64,000 nucleotides of DNA from assembly GCA_019119775.1 (NCBI GenBank), contig DWWL01000040.1, positions 26,974 through 90,973 of the forward strand. The letters are read 5' to 3'. Positions within the stretch are counted from its first letter, which is position 1. Each line of letters begins with the position of its first letter. Shown here one piece after another: positions 1-8,548 of the stretch. The position numbers and the translations under genes are program-made. This stretch comes from Candidatus Lachnoclostridium pullistercoris (lineage in GTDB: Bacteria > Bacillota > Clostridia > Lachnospirales > Lachnospiraceae). Below the pieces are notes generated by a model, which was given only the letters and a program-made list of their open reading frames with translations, ran no database searches and was not told where the DNA came from.

Positions 1-1259
1 GCCCTCTGCCTTCGGTTATCCTGGTGATGATGGGACTGGGAGTTGCGGAAGGAACAGGACTTTTAAAAGCACTGCTGACGAAAAGCGTGAGCAAGCTTCC
101 GCGGAGTATGGTGACAATTGTGCTGATTTTTATTGCGATCAGCTCTAATGTGGCTTCAGATTCCGGGTTCATCGTTCTGCCTCCTCTGGCAGCTCTGATC
201 TTTCTGTCTATGGGGCAGCACCCCTTCATCGGAATCGCGGCGACCTACGGAGCGGTGGCGGCCGGATTCAACGCCTGCATTTTCTTATGCACCGGCGACG
301 TTCTGGTGGCCGGAATGACGGAAACGGCAGCTCATATCATTGACCCATCTGTAACGGTCAATCCGGCGGTCAATTATTACTTCATGGCGTTTTCCTGTTT
401 CCCGCTGGCTCTCCTCGGAGCATGGGTGACGAAAAAGTTTGTCGCTCCCAGATATCAGGATTTGTCAGGGATCGAAGCAGGCGATGAAAAACTGGAAGAG
501 CTCACTCCGATTCAGATAAAAGGGCTTAAGAATGCCGGTATTGCTGCTTTGGCGGTGCTGGCGATTATCGGCATCGGAATTCTCCCGGGCGGAGTGCTGA
601 GAGATCCGTCGGGAACGATCATCCCGTCTCCTCTGTTAAACGGCATGGTATTTTTCATGACAGTAATTTTCCTGGTTCCCGGAATCGTCTACGGGAAAAC
701 AGTGGGCGTGATCAAAAAAGATTCAGATGCGGTTCGTCTGGCAGCCGGAGGAGTATCCAGCATTTCAGGATTTCTTGTGCTGGCTTTTGTGGCATCTCAG
801 TTTATTGCATGGTTCGGATGGAGCAATCTGGGAGTATTTGTGGCGATCAGCGGAGCGGATGCCCTGCAGAATATCGGACTGACAGGCATTCCATTAGCCA
901 TCGGCGTAGTATTCTTATGCTGTATCATCAACATTTTTATCGGCAGTCAGACAGCAAAATGGGCGCTGATCTCCAGCATTTTTGTACCTATGCTGATGCT
1001 TCTGGGATTTGACCCGGCGTACACGCAGGTCCTTTACCGAATCGGCGACTCTGTCACAAATCCGATCAGTCCGCTGTTTACCTATTTCCCGCTGATGGTA
1101 GGATTTTTGAGAAAGTATGACAAGAAAGCGGGAATGGGAACGGCCTTTTCTCTGATGCTGCCGTATTCAATCTCGTTTCTGATTATCTGGCTGATTATGC
1201 TGGTGATCTGGACAGTGCTGGGACTGCCTCTGGGACCGGGCGGAAATATCTGGCTGTGA
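1..1259 (+). CDS. AbgT-family transporter, 3' part only
   Basis: The open frame runs off the left edge; about 418 codons are visible, so roughly 90 N-terminal residues are missing if it has the usual length of about 510. The protein is highly hydrophobic with many membrane segments, and contains the stretches ISSNVASDSGFIVLPPL and IGSQTAKWALISSIFVPM, which I recognise from the AbgT family (p-aminobenzoyl-glutamate or dipeptide uptake, some members reported as drug exporters). It lies 13 bases ahead of a threonine-synthase-like gene and probably shares its transcript. An importer of an amino-acid conjugate that feeds the next enzyme would fit, but the substrate is inferred, not visible. Confidence 0.85.
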   Translation, partial: PLPSVILVMMGLGVAEGTGLLKALLTKSVSKLPRSMVTIVLIFIAISSNVASDSGFIVLPPLAALIFLSMGQHPFIGIAATYGAVAAGFNACIFLCTGDVLVAGMTETAAHIIDPSVTVNPAVNYYFMAFSCFPLALLGAWVTKKFVAPRYQDLSGIEAGDEKLEELTPIQIKGLKNAGIAALAVLAIIGIGILPGGVLRDPSGTIIPSPLLNGMVFFMTVIFLVPGIVYGKTVGVIKKDSDAVRLAAGGVSSISGFLVLAFVASQFIAWFGWSNLGVFVAISGADALQNIGLTGIPLAIGVVFLCCIINIFIGSQTAKWALISSIFVPMLMLLGFDPAYTQVLYRIGDSVTNPISPLFTYFPLMVGFLRKYDKKAGMGTAFSLMLPYSISFLIIWLIMLVIWTVLGLPLGPGGNIWL

Positions 1260-1272
1260 TGGGAGGAGAGAT

Positions 1273-2508
1273 ATGAAACAGTATTATCAGGTCTGCAGGA
1301 AATGCGGAAAAAGATGGGATACAGATGCTTACCGCTGTCCTTCCTGCGGAGGAACGCTTCACTCTGTTTATGAAATGAAAGACCGGGACCATTTGAGAAG
1401 TGTAATAAAAAATGCTTCTTCTTTCTGGGATTACAGCGAGCTTCTTCCTGTGCTGGAGAATACCCGCAGGGTATCTATGGGAGAGGGAAACACACCGCTT
1501 GTTTTTGCAGAAAATCTGAAAAAACAGCTGGGGGTCAGAGAACTGTTCCTGAAAAATGAAGGCTTAAATCCATCTGGAACTTTTAAGGACCGGTGCATGA
1601 GCATTTCATTCAGCAAAGCCAGGGAACTGAACGCAAATGCGGTGGTGATCGGATCCGCGGGAAATGCGGGAGCCGCAGCAGCTGCATATGCGGCCAGAGC
1701 GGGTATTCCATGCTATGTGATGGTTCCTGCGGATACGCCGGCACAGAGGATCGCTTTGATCCAGCATTATGGTGCCAGAGTCATTCCGGTAAAAGGATCG
1801 GTGACAGACTGCATTGAGCTGATTGGAGAAGTATATGAAAAATATGGCTGGCATAATGTGACGACCGCTGCAGTATACAATCCGTTTCAGGCAGATGCGG
1901 AGAAGACTATCGCCTATGAAATGGTCAGGGAACTGGAATGGAGAGTGCCGGACTGGGTTGCAGTTCCGGTGGGAGGGGGCGGAATTCTTTCCGGAGTCTA
2001 CGAAGGATTTAAGGATCTGCTCACTCTCGGGCTGACAGACCGCCTTCCGAGGATGATTGCGGTACAGGAAGAAGGATGCAATCCGCTGGTCCGTGCTTTT
2101 CGGGAGAAAAAGGCTCCGGATCAGATTGAAAGAATCAGACAGCCCAAAGGAGTAGCGGTGGCGATTGCCGATGCCTTCCCTCTGGATGGGGAGACAGCCC
2201 TGGCAGCGGTTTACGATTCCGGCGGCTGGGCAGAAGATGCCGATGATGATGAGATTCTGGCAGCTCAGGCAGAGCTTGGAAGACGGGAAGGGATTTTTGC
2301 CGAGTCTGCCAGTGCGGCAGCTTACGCTGCAGCAGTTAAAATGAGGGCGGCCGGAAGGATCGGTGACAATGAGTCAGTGGCTCTGGTTATCACGGGAAAC
2401 GGAGTGAAAGAACTTCCTCAGATCGCAGAAAAGATGGAACTTCCGGAGCCGGCAGAAAGAAATGCGGAGGAGCTTGAGCGGTATCTGGCCGGTAAATTTC
2501 AGGTTTAG
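1273..2508 (+). CDS. Threonine-synthase-like PLP enzyme with N-terminal zinc ribbon
   Basis: A 411-residue fold-type II pyridoxal-phosphate enzyme. The first 30 residues hold two CxxC pairs (CRKCGKR and CPSCGG), a rubredoxin-like zinc ribbon typical of archaeal/clostridial-type threonine synthases. The PLP-binding lysine is expected in NPSGTFKDR (Lys105), and a glycine-rich phosphate loop reads PVGGGGILSG. The family converts O-phosphohomoserine to threonine. However, no homoserine pathway gene is nearby and the neighbours are an AbgT transporter and a DauR-like regulator, so a catabolic ammonia-lyase role on an imported compound is possible. The start is supported by GGGAGGAG eight bases upstream. 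Confidence 0.75.
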   Translation: MKQYYQVCRKCGKRWDTDAYRCPSCGGTLHSVYEMKDRDHLRSVIKNASSFWDYSELLPVLENTRRVSMGEGNTPLVFAENLKKQLGVRELFLKNEGLNPSGTFKDRCMSISFSKARELNANAVVIGSAGNAGAAAAAYAARAGIPCYVMVPADTPAQRIALIQHYGARVIPVKGSVTDCIELIGEVYEKYGWHNVTTAAVYNPFQADAEKTIAYEMVRELEWRVPDWVAVPVGGGGILSGVYEGFKDLLTLGLTDRLPRMIAVQEEGCNPLVRAFREKKAPDQIERIRQPKGVAVAIADAFPLDGETALAAVYDSGGWAEDADDDEILAAQAELGRREGIFAESASAAAYAAAVKMRAAGRIGDNESVALVITGNGVKELPQIAEKMELPEPAERNAEELERYLAGKFQV

Positions 2509-2515
2509 GCAGCTA

Positions 2516-2544
2516 TTGTAAAAATAATTTCTGTAAGTTATTAT
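2516..2544 (+). promoter_or_regulatory. Putative sigma-A promoter of the DauR-like gene
   Basis: TTGTAA, a 17-base spacer, then TATTAT, in an AT-rich gap between the threonine-synthase-like gene and the regulator. The match is moderate. Confidence 0.45.
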
Positions 2545-2591
2545 TGTAAATAATTGGAAGAACTGGAAAAATCAGGAGGATAAAGTACGAA

Positions 2592-3224
2592 ATGAGTTAT
2601 ATCACAGATCATCTGGAAATGCTTACAGGAATTGCGGAATGTATCGCAGAGCAGTTCGGCTCGAACTGCGAGGTTGTGCTGCACGATCTCACAAGGCCGT
2701 ATGATAATACGATCGTAGCCATATGGAACGGCCATGTGACGGGAAGAAAGGTGGGCGGTTCCGGCACCAACACCGGCTTGGAGATTTTAAGGGGAACGGC
2801 AGAGCCGAAAGATACTTATCACTATATTAATACGACTCCTGACGGAAAGATTTTAAGGTCTTCCAGCAAGTATTTTAAGGACGAGAGCGGAAGGGTCGTG
2901 GGAAGCCTCTGCATTAATTATGATATTACCGACCTGACGGCGCTTCAGAAAACGCTGCAGGAAATCACGGAGCCGGATAAAAAGAATACCCAGAAAGAAA
3001 TGTTTACCAGCAATGTGGATGAACTGCTGGATGCCATGCTGCTGGATGCAGTTCACCACACAGGAAAAGAAGTAAAAGAACTGGAGAAAGAGGATAAGGT
3101 TGCCATTGTGCACTATTTAGACGGGAAAGGAGCGTTCCTGATAAAGAAGTCGGCAGAACGGGTAGCCGATTTCCTGGGAATCTCCCGGTTTACAGTTTAT
3201 AATTATCTGAACGAGGAACAGTAG
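2592..3224 (+). CDS. YheO/DauR-type PAS and helix-turn-helix transcriptional regulator
   Basis: A 210-residue protein. Residues about 5-115 resemble the YheO-like PAS domain (FGSNCEVVLHDL near the start, GRVVGSLCINYDIT at its end). Residues about 155-208 form a helix-turn-helix whose recognition part reads FLGISRFTVYNYL. In DauR the family regulates D-amino-acid catabolism; here it follows an AbgT transporter and a PLP enzyme, and probably controls them or the next operon. An AGGAGG site lies 12 bases before the ATG, slightly long but usable. The ligand is not known. Confidence 0.8.
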   Translation: MSYITDHLEMLTGIAECIAEQFGSNCEVVLHDLTRPYDNTIVAIWNGHVTGRKVGGSGTNTGLEILRGTAEPKDTYHYINTTPDGKILRSSSKYFKDESGRVVGSLCINYDITDLTALQKTLQEITEPDKKNTQKEMFTSNVDELLDAMLLDAVHHTGKEVKELEKEDKVAIVHYLDGKGAFLIKKSAERVADFLGISRFTVYNYLNEEQ

Positions 3225-3249
3225 GGAGAACAGGGAACAACATGAAGAT

Positions 3250-4200
3250 ATGCCGGAGGTTATTACAGTAGGGGAGACGATGATCTCTTTTATCCCGGAA
3301 AAAAAGGGATTTCTGCGCTATGGAATTTCCTTTGCCCCAAAAGTGGCAGGGGCAGAGAGCAATCTGGCTATTTATGTCAGCCGTTTTGGACATACTGCCG
3401 GGTGGATCAGCCGTCTGGGAGAAGATGAATTTGGACATCTGATCCAGAACGAAATCCGGGCGGAAGGCGTAGACACCAGCTTGGTGAAATTTGTGGAAGG
3501 CGGCAGGAGCGGCGTGATGTTTCGGCAGATGCTGCCGGGGCGGGAGACGTCGGTATTTTATTACAGAAATGGCTCCGCCGCGTCAGAAATGCAGCCGGAA
3601 GATGTGCCTGCAGACTATATAAGAGGAGCCAAGATTCTGCATTTGACGGGGATTACGCCGGTTCTCAGTGAGAGCTGTCTGGAGACGGTAAAAAAAGCAG
3701 TAAAGACGGCCAGGGACTGCAGATGCCTGGTGAGCTTTGACCCAAATATTCGGAAAAAACTCTGGAGCGGACGGGATTACAGAGGTATATTGAGAGATCT
3801 GACGCTTGAAGCAGATATTGTACTGCTGGGCAGGGAAGAGGCGGACATCCTGTTTGGCACCAGGAAGCCGGAAGAGATTGTAAGCCGGCTGTTTTCAGAC
3901 GGAAAGGCGAGATATGCTGCGGTGAAGGATGGAAGCCGGGGCGCAGTGGTTGCTGCCCCGGGAGAAACAGTGGAAATTCTGCCATATCCCTGCTGCTGTG
4001 AAGATCCCATAGGGGCAGGAGATGCCTTTAACGCTGGATTTTTGAGCGGAATACTGGAAGAACGTCCCATAGAGAGGTGCGGAAAAATGGGGGCGGCGGC
4101 CGGAGCCATGGCGACAGAATGCGTGGGCGATACGGAAGGCTGTCCGTCCAGGTGGCAGCTGGAATTATTTCTTCAGGGAAGAGAAGAGGTGGCGAGATGA
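3250..4200 (+). CDS. kdgK: PfkB-family sugar kinase, probable 2-keto-3-deoxygluconate kinase
   Basis: A 316-residue ribokinase/PfkB-family kinase. It opens with the typical VGETMISF strand and carries the family signature DPIGAGDAFNAGF with the catalytic Asp near residue 258. It overlaps the KDPG aldolase gene by four bases (ATGA), so the two are translationally coupled: the kinase would phosphorylate 2-keto-3-deoxygluconate and the aldolase would split KDPG to pyruvate and glyceraldehyde-3-phosphate. Fructokinase or another PfkB specificity cannot be excluded from sequence alone; the aldolase neighbour is the main argument. Confidence 0.85.
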   Translation: MPEVITVGETMISFIPEKKGFLRYGISFAPKVAGAESNLAIYVSRFGHTAGWISRLGEDEFGHLIQNEIRAEGVDTSLVKFVEGGRSGVMFRQMLPGRETSVFYYRNGSAASEMQPEDVPADYIRGAKILHLTGITPVLSESCLETVKKAVKTARDCRCLVSFDPNIRKKLWSGRDYRGILRDLTLEADIVLLGREEADILFGTRKPEEIVSRLFSDGKARYAAVKDGSRGAVVAAPGETVEILPYPCCCEDPIGAGDAFNAGFLSGILEERPIERCGKMGAAAGAMATECVGDTEGCPSRWQLELFLQGREEVAR

Positions 4201-4829
4201 TGCGAGAATGGCTGAAAAGGGCGCCAGTCTGTGCAATTCTGAGAAATATTCCCCAGGATGTGCTGAGAGATTACGCGGAGGCTGTTTATCAGGGCGGAAT
4301 ACGAATGTTTGAGGTGGCAATGAATTCTGAAGATGGACCGGCTCAGATTGAAAGTTTGAAGCGGCAGTTTGAAAGACGGCCGGAGGTAAAGATTGGAGCG
4401 GGAACGGTGACAACGCCAAAGCGGTGTCTGGAGGCGGAACAGGCGGGAGCAGATTTTTTCCTCACTCCCTCAGTTTCAGAGAAGACACTGGAGTTTTGCC
4501 GTGAGAAAAAGATCCCCCTTCTTCCGGGAGTGATGACCCCGTCGGATGTGGCGGTCTGCCTGGAATACGGTTATACAGTGATGAAGCTGTTTCCCGCAGG
4601 AGAACTGCCTGCGGGGTATATGAACAGCTTAAAGGGGCCCTTCGACGGCACAGATTATGTGGCGGTGGGCGGTGTGAACCGGGATAATATACGCCGCCTG
4701 TTTGAAATAGGATTTATTGGCGTGGGGATCGGCAGCAGCCTGATTCCAAAAGAAGTGGTAAAAAACAGGTCCTGGGAACAGGCAGAAGCCTGTGTCAGAG
4801 AGCTTCTCCAGCAAGCCTTTCCATCCTGA
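4197..4829 (+). CDS. eda: 2-keto-3-deoxy-6-phosphogluconate (KDPG) aldolase
   Basis: A class I aldolase of about 210 residues. The Schiff-base lysine is in VMKLFPAG (Lys130), and the family stretches GAGTVTTPKRC and FFLTPSVS are present. The ATG at 4197 is chosen because it overlaps the kinase stop as ATGA and gives the normal family length; the frame is open further upstream but only in antiphase to the kinase. The 3' end overlaps the convergent ABC ATPase gene by 35 bases. It completes an Entner-Doudoroff-type lower branch with the kinase. Confidence 0.92.
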   Translation: MMREWLKRAPVCAILRNIPQDVLRDYAEAVYQGGIRMFEVAMNSEDGPAQIESLKRQFERRPEVKIGAGTVTTPKRCLEAEQAGADFFLTPSVSEKTLEFCREKKIPLLPGVMTPSDVAVCLEYGYTVMKLFPAGELPAGYMNSLKGPFDGTDYVAVGGVNRDNIRRLFEIGFIGVGIGSSLIPKEVVKNRSWEQAEACVRELLQQAFPS

Positions 4830-5394
4830 CAAGCTCTCCGCCCAGGAGATGGACGTCCTCCTCCTGGTGGGTGGACATGATCAGAAGCCGGCCGCGCTGC
4901 CGGCTTTTGATGTATTCGACGACCTGTTTTTTCGTCTCGGAGTCCAGGCCGGTGAAGGGTTCATCCATGATGATGAGGTCGGACGGGGCCGTCATGGCCC
5001 GGCAGACGGCGGTGCGGCGCTTCATTCCCCCGCTCAGAGTAAAGACCGGGCGGGAGAGGGATTCCTCCGGAAGAAGGGAGGACAGTTCCCTGCGGATTTC
5101 GCCCTCGGGGACCGTTTTTCCCAGGATGAACCTTAGATTTTCCACGGGGGAAAAGGTCTCGCAGAGGCGGTCTTCCTGAAAGACCGCGGAAATTTTGGGG
5201 GAAGGTTTGTCAAAGCGGACGGCTCCGGCGTCCGCTTTTTCCAGTCCCATGAGAATTCGGAACAGGGTGGTTTTTCCGGATCCGGAAGGCCCCATCAGGC
5301 AGTAGATGCCGCCGTCCTCAAAGGTGAAGGAGCAGTCCCTCAGCACGGAGAGGGGGCCGTAGGATTTCTGAAGATGGTCCAGGGTAAGAGTCAT
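4795..5394 (-). CDS. ABC transporter ATP-binding protein (nitrate/sulfonate/taurine type)
   Basis: A 199-residue ABC ATPase with Walker A GPSGSGKTT, signature LSGGMKRR, Walker B LIIMDEPF and an H-loop STHQEED. It is shorter than the usual 240-260 residues of SsuB/TauB, the missing part being the C-terminal tail. It starts four bases inside the permease gene (ATGA overlap), so it is coupled to it. With the permease and NMT1-type lipoprotein upstream it forms a complete importer. The cargo is not determinable; this type moves sulfonates, nitrate, thiamine precursors or similar small molecules. Confidence 0.9.
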   Translation of the reverse strand: MTLTLDHLQKSYGPLSVLRDCSFTFEDGGIYCLMGPSGSGKTTLFRILMGLEKADAGAVRFDKPSPKISAVFQEDRLCETFSPVENLRFILGKTVPEGEIRRELSSLLPEESLSRPVFTLSGGMKRRTAVCRAMTAPSDLIIMDEPFTGLDSETKKQVVEYIKSRQRGRLLIMSTHQEEDVHLLGGELVRMERLAGEAL

Positions 5395-6155
5395 TTCATT
5401 TCCTCCTTGTATGGGGTGCCGCAGGGAACACGGTCTAAGAGAAACAGGACGGCGCGCTCAAACAGGGCGCTGACGGCGATGATCACCAGGGTCCAGGCAA
5501 ACAGGCTGCTGGTGTCCAGCCAGGTTTTGGAGAGGTAGAGCTGTTTTCCGATGGACCAGGCGGGGGTGCCGATCACTTCCGCCGCCACTCCCGATTTGAT
5601 GCTCATGCCCAGGGCCACCCGGCAGCCGCTCACCAGATAAGGAAGAAGGGCCGGGAGATAGAGAAAGCGGATCCGCCTGAAAAACGGCACCTGAAATACG
5701 TCCGCCATCTCCAGAAGCCTGGGATCGGTGCTCCGGAGGCCGGCCAGCGTGTTGACGTAGATCATGGGCAGGACGACCAGAAAGGAGATAAAAATGCACA
5801 GATTGTCTGAGCCGATCCAGATCAGGGCCAGAATGACGAAGGAGGCCACCGGGATTGATTTCATCAGGGAGATGACGGGAGCGAGCAGATCTTCCAGCAC
5901 TGAAAAGCGGAAAGCTGCTGTTCCCAGAAGAAGACCGGCCAGAAAGGCCAGAAAAAATCCCAGCATGATTTTTCCGGAGGAGCAGGCGATGGTTTTCCAG
6001 AAATCGGCGGTGACGGCCAGGGAAACCAGGGTTTTCAGCACGTCCGCCGGGCCGGTGAGCAGAATGGAGTTGCCGACGGCTGCGCTGGCGGCCTGCCAGA
6101 GGGCTGTCCAGAACAGAAGGATCAGAAATTTTCGCGGCAGGTGAAACGATTTCAT
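5391..6155 (-). CDS. ABC transporter permease (SsuC/TauC type)
   Basis: About 254 residues with roughly six membrane segments and the cytoplasmic EAA-type loop (EMADVFQVPFFRRIRFLYLP) that docks the ATPase. The start at 6155 is chosen over a longer frame because GGAAAGGAG lies immediately upstream and the family begins with a short cytoplasmic tail. The longer frame reads through the intergenic hairpin at 6194-6241, which argues against it. It sits between the binding protein and the ATPase in one minus-strand operon. Confidence 0.9.
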   Translation of the reverse strand: MKSFHLPRKFLILLFWTALWQAASAAVGNSILLTGPADVLKTLVSLAVTADFWKTIACSSGKIMLGFFLAFLAGLLLGTAAFRFSVLEDLLAPVISLMKSIPVASFVILALIWIGSDNLCIFISFLVVLPMIYVNTLAGLRSTDPRLLEMADVFQVPFFRRIRFLYLPALLPYLVSGCRVALGMSIKSGVAAEVIGTPAWSIGKQLYLSKTWLDTSSLFAWTLVIIAVSALFERAVLFLLDRVPCGTPYKEEMK

Positions 6156-6193
6156 AAAATCTCCTTTCCAGGGGGAAATATATGCGGATACAC

Positions 6194-6241
6194 AAAACGG
6201 TATGGAAAATGCCCGCGCGGGCTGAGATTCCATACCGTTTT
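6194..6241 (-). terminator. Long intercistronic hairpin between binding protein and permease
   Basis: Perfect 14-base arms (AAAACGGTATGGAA and its complement) enclose a second perfect palindrome, GCCCGCGCGGGC at 6211-6222. On the minus transcript the stem ends in TTTT, so it can act as a leaky terminator or as a 3' stabiliser that keeps the lipoprotein message more abundant than those of the permease and ATPase. This is a common arrangement in ABC importer operons. Confidence 0.75.
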
Positions 6242-6261
6242 TGGCGTGCTTTCCGGCTGTT

Positions 6262-7350
6262 CTACTGCGGAATGTAATAAAAATCATCACCAGGCAGGGC
6301 GCCGCCCACAGAGGCGGGATCCTGGTCAAAGAGCACCTGCAGGTAGCCGCTTAAGTCCGTCTTCATCTCATCGCCGCGGATACAGGTGATATTGCAGTAG
6401 GGGATGGCCTTTTTGGCCACTTCCGCTTTGGGAATGATTCCAAGAGCGGCGACTTTTTCGGCCGCATCGTCCAGATCGCTGTTGACCGCCAGGGAAGATT
6501 CCTCGTGCTCATCTAAGAATGCGTCCACAGCCTCTTTATTTTCTTCCAGGAAATCGGTGCGGGCCACGGTGACGCCTGTCACCAGGGTGCTGCCGCCGGC
6601 CTGCTCCTGTACTTTGTTCCACTCTTCGGTCAGGTCAAGGACCATTTTTAACTGGTCGTTCTGGGCCATGGCGGAGGTGACGAAGGGCTGGGGAAGGAGT
6701 CCCACTGCGTCGGGAGTTTCCTTTAAAATGGCGGCAACCTCGTTTGCCTCTGTCTTGTACTCCAGGTGCACATCGTCGGTGGTGAGGCCGTTGGCCTTTA
6801 AAAGATACTGGAGCACATAGTCCGGGGTGGTTCCCATGCCGGTCAGATAGACCGTTTTTCCGGCCAGGTCGGAGATGGACTGGATGGAGTCATCGGCGGA
6901 TACTACGTAGAGAACTCCCAGGGTGTTGATGTCCAGCACTGTAATATTGCCCTCTGTCTTGTTGTAGAGAACACTGGCTACGTTGGCGGGAATGAGGGCA
7001 ATGTCCAGGTCGCCCTTCACCAGCAGGCCGGTGATCTCATCTGCCGCGGTGGCCATGTTGAACTCATAGTAGTTGGCGGCATCGCCGTTGTCGGCCATCT
7101 CCATCACATACACCAGTCCCATGGAGGTGGGGCCGTTTAAGGAGCCGACGCGGACGGTAGGCTTGTCGCCGATGGAGTCTTCCGCCTCAGAGGCATTGTC
7201 CTCCCCGGCGTCAGAGGAGCCGTCAGAAGATGCCTGCTCTGTGGTTTCAGCGGAAGTGTCCGCGGCAGTTGTCTGGCTGTTCTGGCCGGAACACCCGGCC
7301 AGGGTGAGGGCCATCAGGCCGGCCAGCAGAAAAGATACAGTTTTTTTCAT
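6262..7350 (-). CDS. ABC transporter substrate-binding lipoprotein, NMT1/THI5-like
   Basis: A 362-residue exported lipoprotein. The signal peptide MKKTVSFLLAGLMALTLAGC ends in the lipobox LAGC, followed by an acidic Ser/Ala/Glu linker to about residue 60 and a periplasmic-type binding domain (VRVGSLNGPTSMGL; ISDLAGKTVYLTG) as in NMT1/ThiY/SsuA proteins. ATG at 7350 is preferred to an upstream in-frame ATG because it begins the signal peptide and has GAGGAAAG in front. It is the first gene of the importer operon and has its own consensus promoter. Confidence 0.9.
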   Translation of the reverse strand: MKKTVSFLLAGLMALTLAGCSGQNSQTTAADTSAETTEQASSDGSSDAGEDNASEAEDSIGDKPTVRVGSLNGPTSMGLVYVMEMADNGDAANYYEFNMATAADEITGLLVKGDLDIALIPANVASVLYNKTEGNITVLDINTLGVLYVVSADDSIQSISDLAGKTVYLTGMGTTPDYVLQYLLKANGLTTDDVHLEYKTEANEVAAILKETPDAVGLLPQPFVTSAMAQNDQLKMVLDLTEEWNKVQEQAGGSTLVTGVTVARTDFLEENKEAVDAFLDEHEESSLAVNSDLDDAAEKVAALGIIPKAEVAKKAIPYCNITCIRGDEMKTDLSGYLQVLFDQDPASVGGALPGDDFYYIPQ

Positions 7351-7438
7351 AATACTTTCCTCACTTTGCATTGCATGTTTACAGCTGCGCCGGAAGAACG
7401 CGGAAAATACATCCCGTCTGTCCGGCAGTTCTCAGAAA

Positions 7439-7467
7439 ATTATAGCACTGTGACAAAATGTTGTCAA
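7439..7467 (-). promoter_or_regulatory. Consensus sigma-A promoter of the ABC importer operon, with inverted repeat
   Basis: Read on the minus strand: TTGACA, exactly 17 bases, TATAAT. The -35 box is part of a perfect inverted repeat TGACA-N6-TGTCA (7451-7466), which could be an operator for an unidentified repressor. The promoter begins three bases from the stop of the arginase-family gene and is about 90 bases upstream of the lipoprotein start. Confidence 0.8.
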
Positions 7468-7469
7468 AA

Positions 7470-8303
7470 TTAATTGTCCTGCTGGTTTTGATCTTCGCGG
7501 CCGCCGTCAGGGGAGCATGCAGGCGTGTCCGGCCGGCCAGCCGCCCGCAAAGATGAAACGGGCTGCCGGAGCATGTTCATCAGGGCCTGGTTTACCTGGT
7601 CATCCTGGTCCAGAATGCGGGAGTCCAGGGCAGTCTGGATGGAGACGGGACATTCTCCGCAGATATCGGCGCCGATGATGGAACCGGAGGCGGCAAGGAC
7701 CTGCAGCAGGCGGTTCAGGGTTTTCAGGGAAAAACGTCCCTGGTCCCAGTTGGTGAGGACCTGGGAGGGAGATAAAACGTCCTTGTCGATGGACAGGTAT
7801 ATGGGATGAGGGGCGTGGACGAGGAGAAAATTCCGCCACACCTCCTCCGACTGAAAGGCGGACTCCCCGAATGCGATGACCCTGTCTTTTTTCTCAGCGG
7901 GAATGGAGGCAGTGAGGGCGTCGGAGGCCCCCAGCAGGATCACTTTGCAGAGAAAGGGATTGGTGTCCAGGGTCCGGTTGACCCAGCAGCCGCAGGAGAG
8001 CAGTTCCTCAAATAAAGAAGGCTGCATGTCCGGGTGATGGTCGATGAGGACCAGGTCAAACGGGGCAGTCAGCTTGTCTGTCCACAGTTTTGTCATGTAG
8101 TGGTAATTGCCGGAATCGATAAAATGGATGCCGGAAGGGGGAAATGGGGCGATGAGCCCGGCCAGTTTCCGCTCCGCCTCCTCGTCGCAGTAGCAGCTGG
8201 TGCCTTTTATGCGGCGGCAGTCCAGCCACCGCACTGCCTCGTGGCGGTAAAAAGTTTCTGTCTCGTAGATGCCGGTAAAGTCCATGATCGTGATAGGTGT
8301 CAT
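7470..8303 (-). CDS. Arginase/ureohydrolase-family protein
   Basis: A 277-residue protein with two metal-binding signatures of the arginase fold: LIDHHPDM (corresponding to DAHxD) and SIDKDVLSP (corresponding to SxDxDxxDP). The canonical N-terminal GGDHS box is replaced by a divergent FIDSGNYHYM region, so it is a distant member and need not cleave arginine; agmatinase, formiminoglutamase or a deacetylase-like use are possible. The last 20 or so residues are low-complexity and hydrophilic. It lies upstream of the ABC importer but the importer has its own promoter, so any link is weak. Confidence 0.7.
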   Translation of the reverse strand: MTPITIMDFTGIYETETFYRHEAVRWLDCRRIKGTSCYCDEEAERKLAGLIAPFPPSGIHFIDSGNYHYMTKLWTDKLTAPFDLVLIDHHPDMQPSLFEELLSCGCWVNRTLDTNPFLCKVILLGASDALTASIPAEKKDRVIAFGESAFQSEEVWRNFLLVHAPHPIYLSIDKDVLSPSQVLTNWDQGRFSLKTLNRLLQVLAASGSIIGADICGECPVSIQTALDSRILDQDDQVNQALMNMLRQPVSSLRAAGRPDTPACSPDGGREDQNQQDN

Positions 8304-8548
8304 GCCGGGAGCTCCTTTCCTGATTGTTTTTGATCCCTGGCGGGCGCGGCCCGTCAGGCGGTCTTATTATAGCATGTTTGAGACAAAGGAGGAAGTTCTG
8401 AGAGGATCAGGATCTGTGCACCAGAATCATATCCCGCTGTGAGGTATAAATTGGATATATAGCAACATAAAAACTATAAATTTGATTTTATAACTATTTC
8501 AGAGTATGGTAAACATAAACAAAAAAGCATGAGAGGAGAAGGTTGGAT

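Noticed and set aside
6156..6329. N-terminal extension of the ABC permease
   Set aside because: The longer frame reads through the perfect hairpin and lacks a ribosome site; the start at 6155 has GGAAAGGAG.
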